Below, one piece after another: positions 5,610-5,611 of a stretch of DNA of 5,611 bases. Position 1 is the first letter of the stretch. Every line of letters starts with the position of its first letter. Below the pieces are notes generated by a model. That model searched no databases, was not told the DNA's origin, and worked only from the letters and a program-made list of their open reading frames with translations. The DNA comes from Chitinophagaceae bacterium (GTDB lineage: Bacteria > Bacteroidota > Bacteroidia > Chitinophagales > Chitinophagaceae): the NCBI GenBank assembly GCA_947472635.1, contig CANJDY010000197.1, positions 1-5,611 on the forward strand. The letters are read 5' to 3'. Both the position numbers and the translations under genes were made by a program.

Positions 5610-5611
5610 AG

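Overview
The window reads as a chromosomal segment from a member of the Bacteroidota, probably Chitinophagaceae or a relative (family level is a guess). The evidence is moderately AT-rich DNA, signal peptides ending in the typical ...SAQ or ...IAQ, A/T-rich translation starts with no Shine-Dalgarno sequence, a DUF2490 outer-membrane protein, and minus-strand promoter boxes that match the Bacteroidota consensus TAnnTTTG.

Layout. Positions 1-238 hold the C-terminal end of a DUF2490-type protein (+). After a 204-bp AT-rich spacer with a weak hairpin comes a tight three-gene plus-strand operon (443-4605; gaps of 13 and 4 nt). Its genes encode (i) an exported protein with an N-terminal DUF1080/3-keto-disaccharide hydrolase domain, a PA14-like middle domain and an unassigned C-terminal domain; (ii) an exported sorbosone/glucose-dehydrogenase-like beta-propeller fused to a C-terminal c-type cytochrome domain; and (iii) a small four-helix TMEM220-family membrane protein. 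A strong bidirectional intrinsic terminator at 4649-4681 closes the operon.

Positions 4682-5091 carry no convincing gene. They hold a perfect 57-nt palindrome (4798-4854) built from three copies of a 12-nt motif, then a stretch with several consistent inverted repeats that ends in a plus-strand intrinsic terminator (5047-5087). That stretch may be a small structured RNA.

The right end is read on the minus strand. From right to left it has a promoter box, a 67-aa single-helix membrane protein (5379-5582), a well-formed promoter, tRNA-Gly(GCC), an intrinsic terminator, and tRNA-Leu(UAA).

Working model (inference): the operon encodes an extracytoplasmic carbohydrate oxidation/cleavage module. 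The propeller would oxidise a sugar or glycoside and pass electrons to its fused haem c, the DUF1080 protein would bind or cleave the (3-keto-)glycoside, and the TMEM220 protein would be a membrane partner of unknown role. The least explained elements are the palindrome and the adjacent putative RNA.
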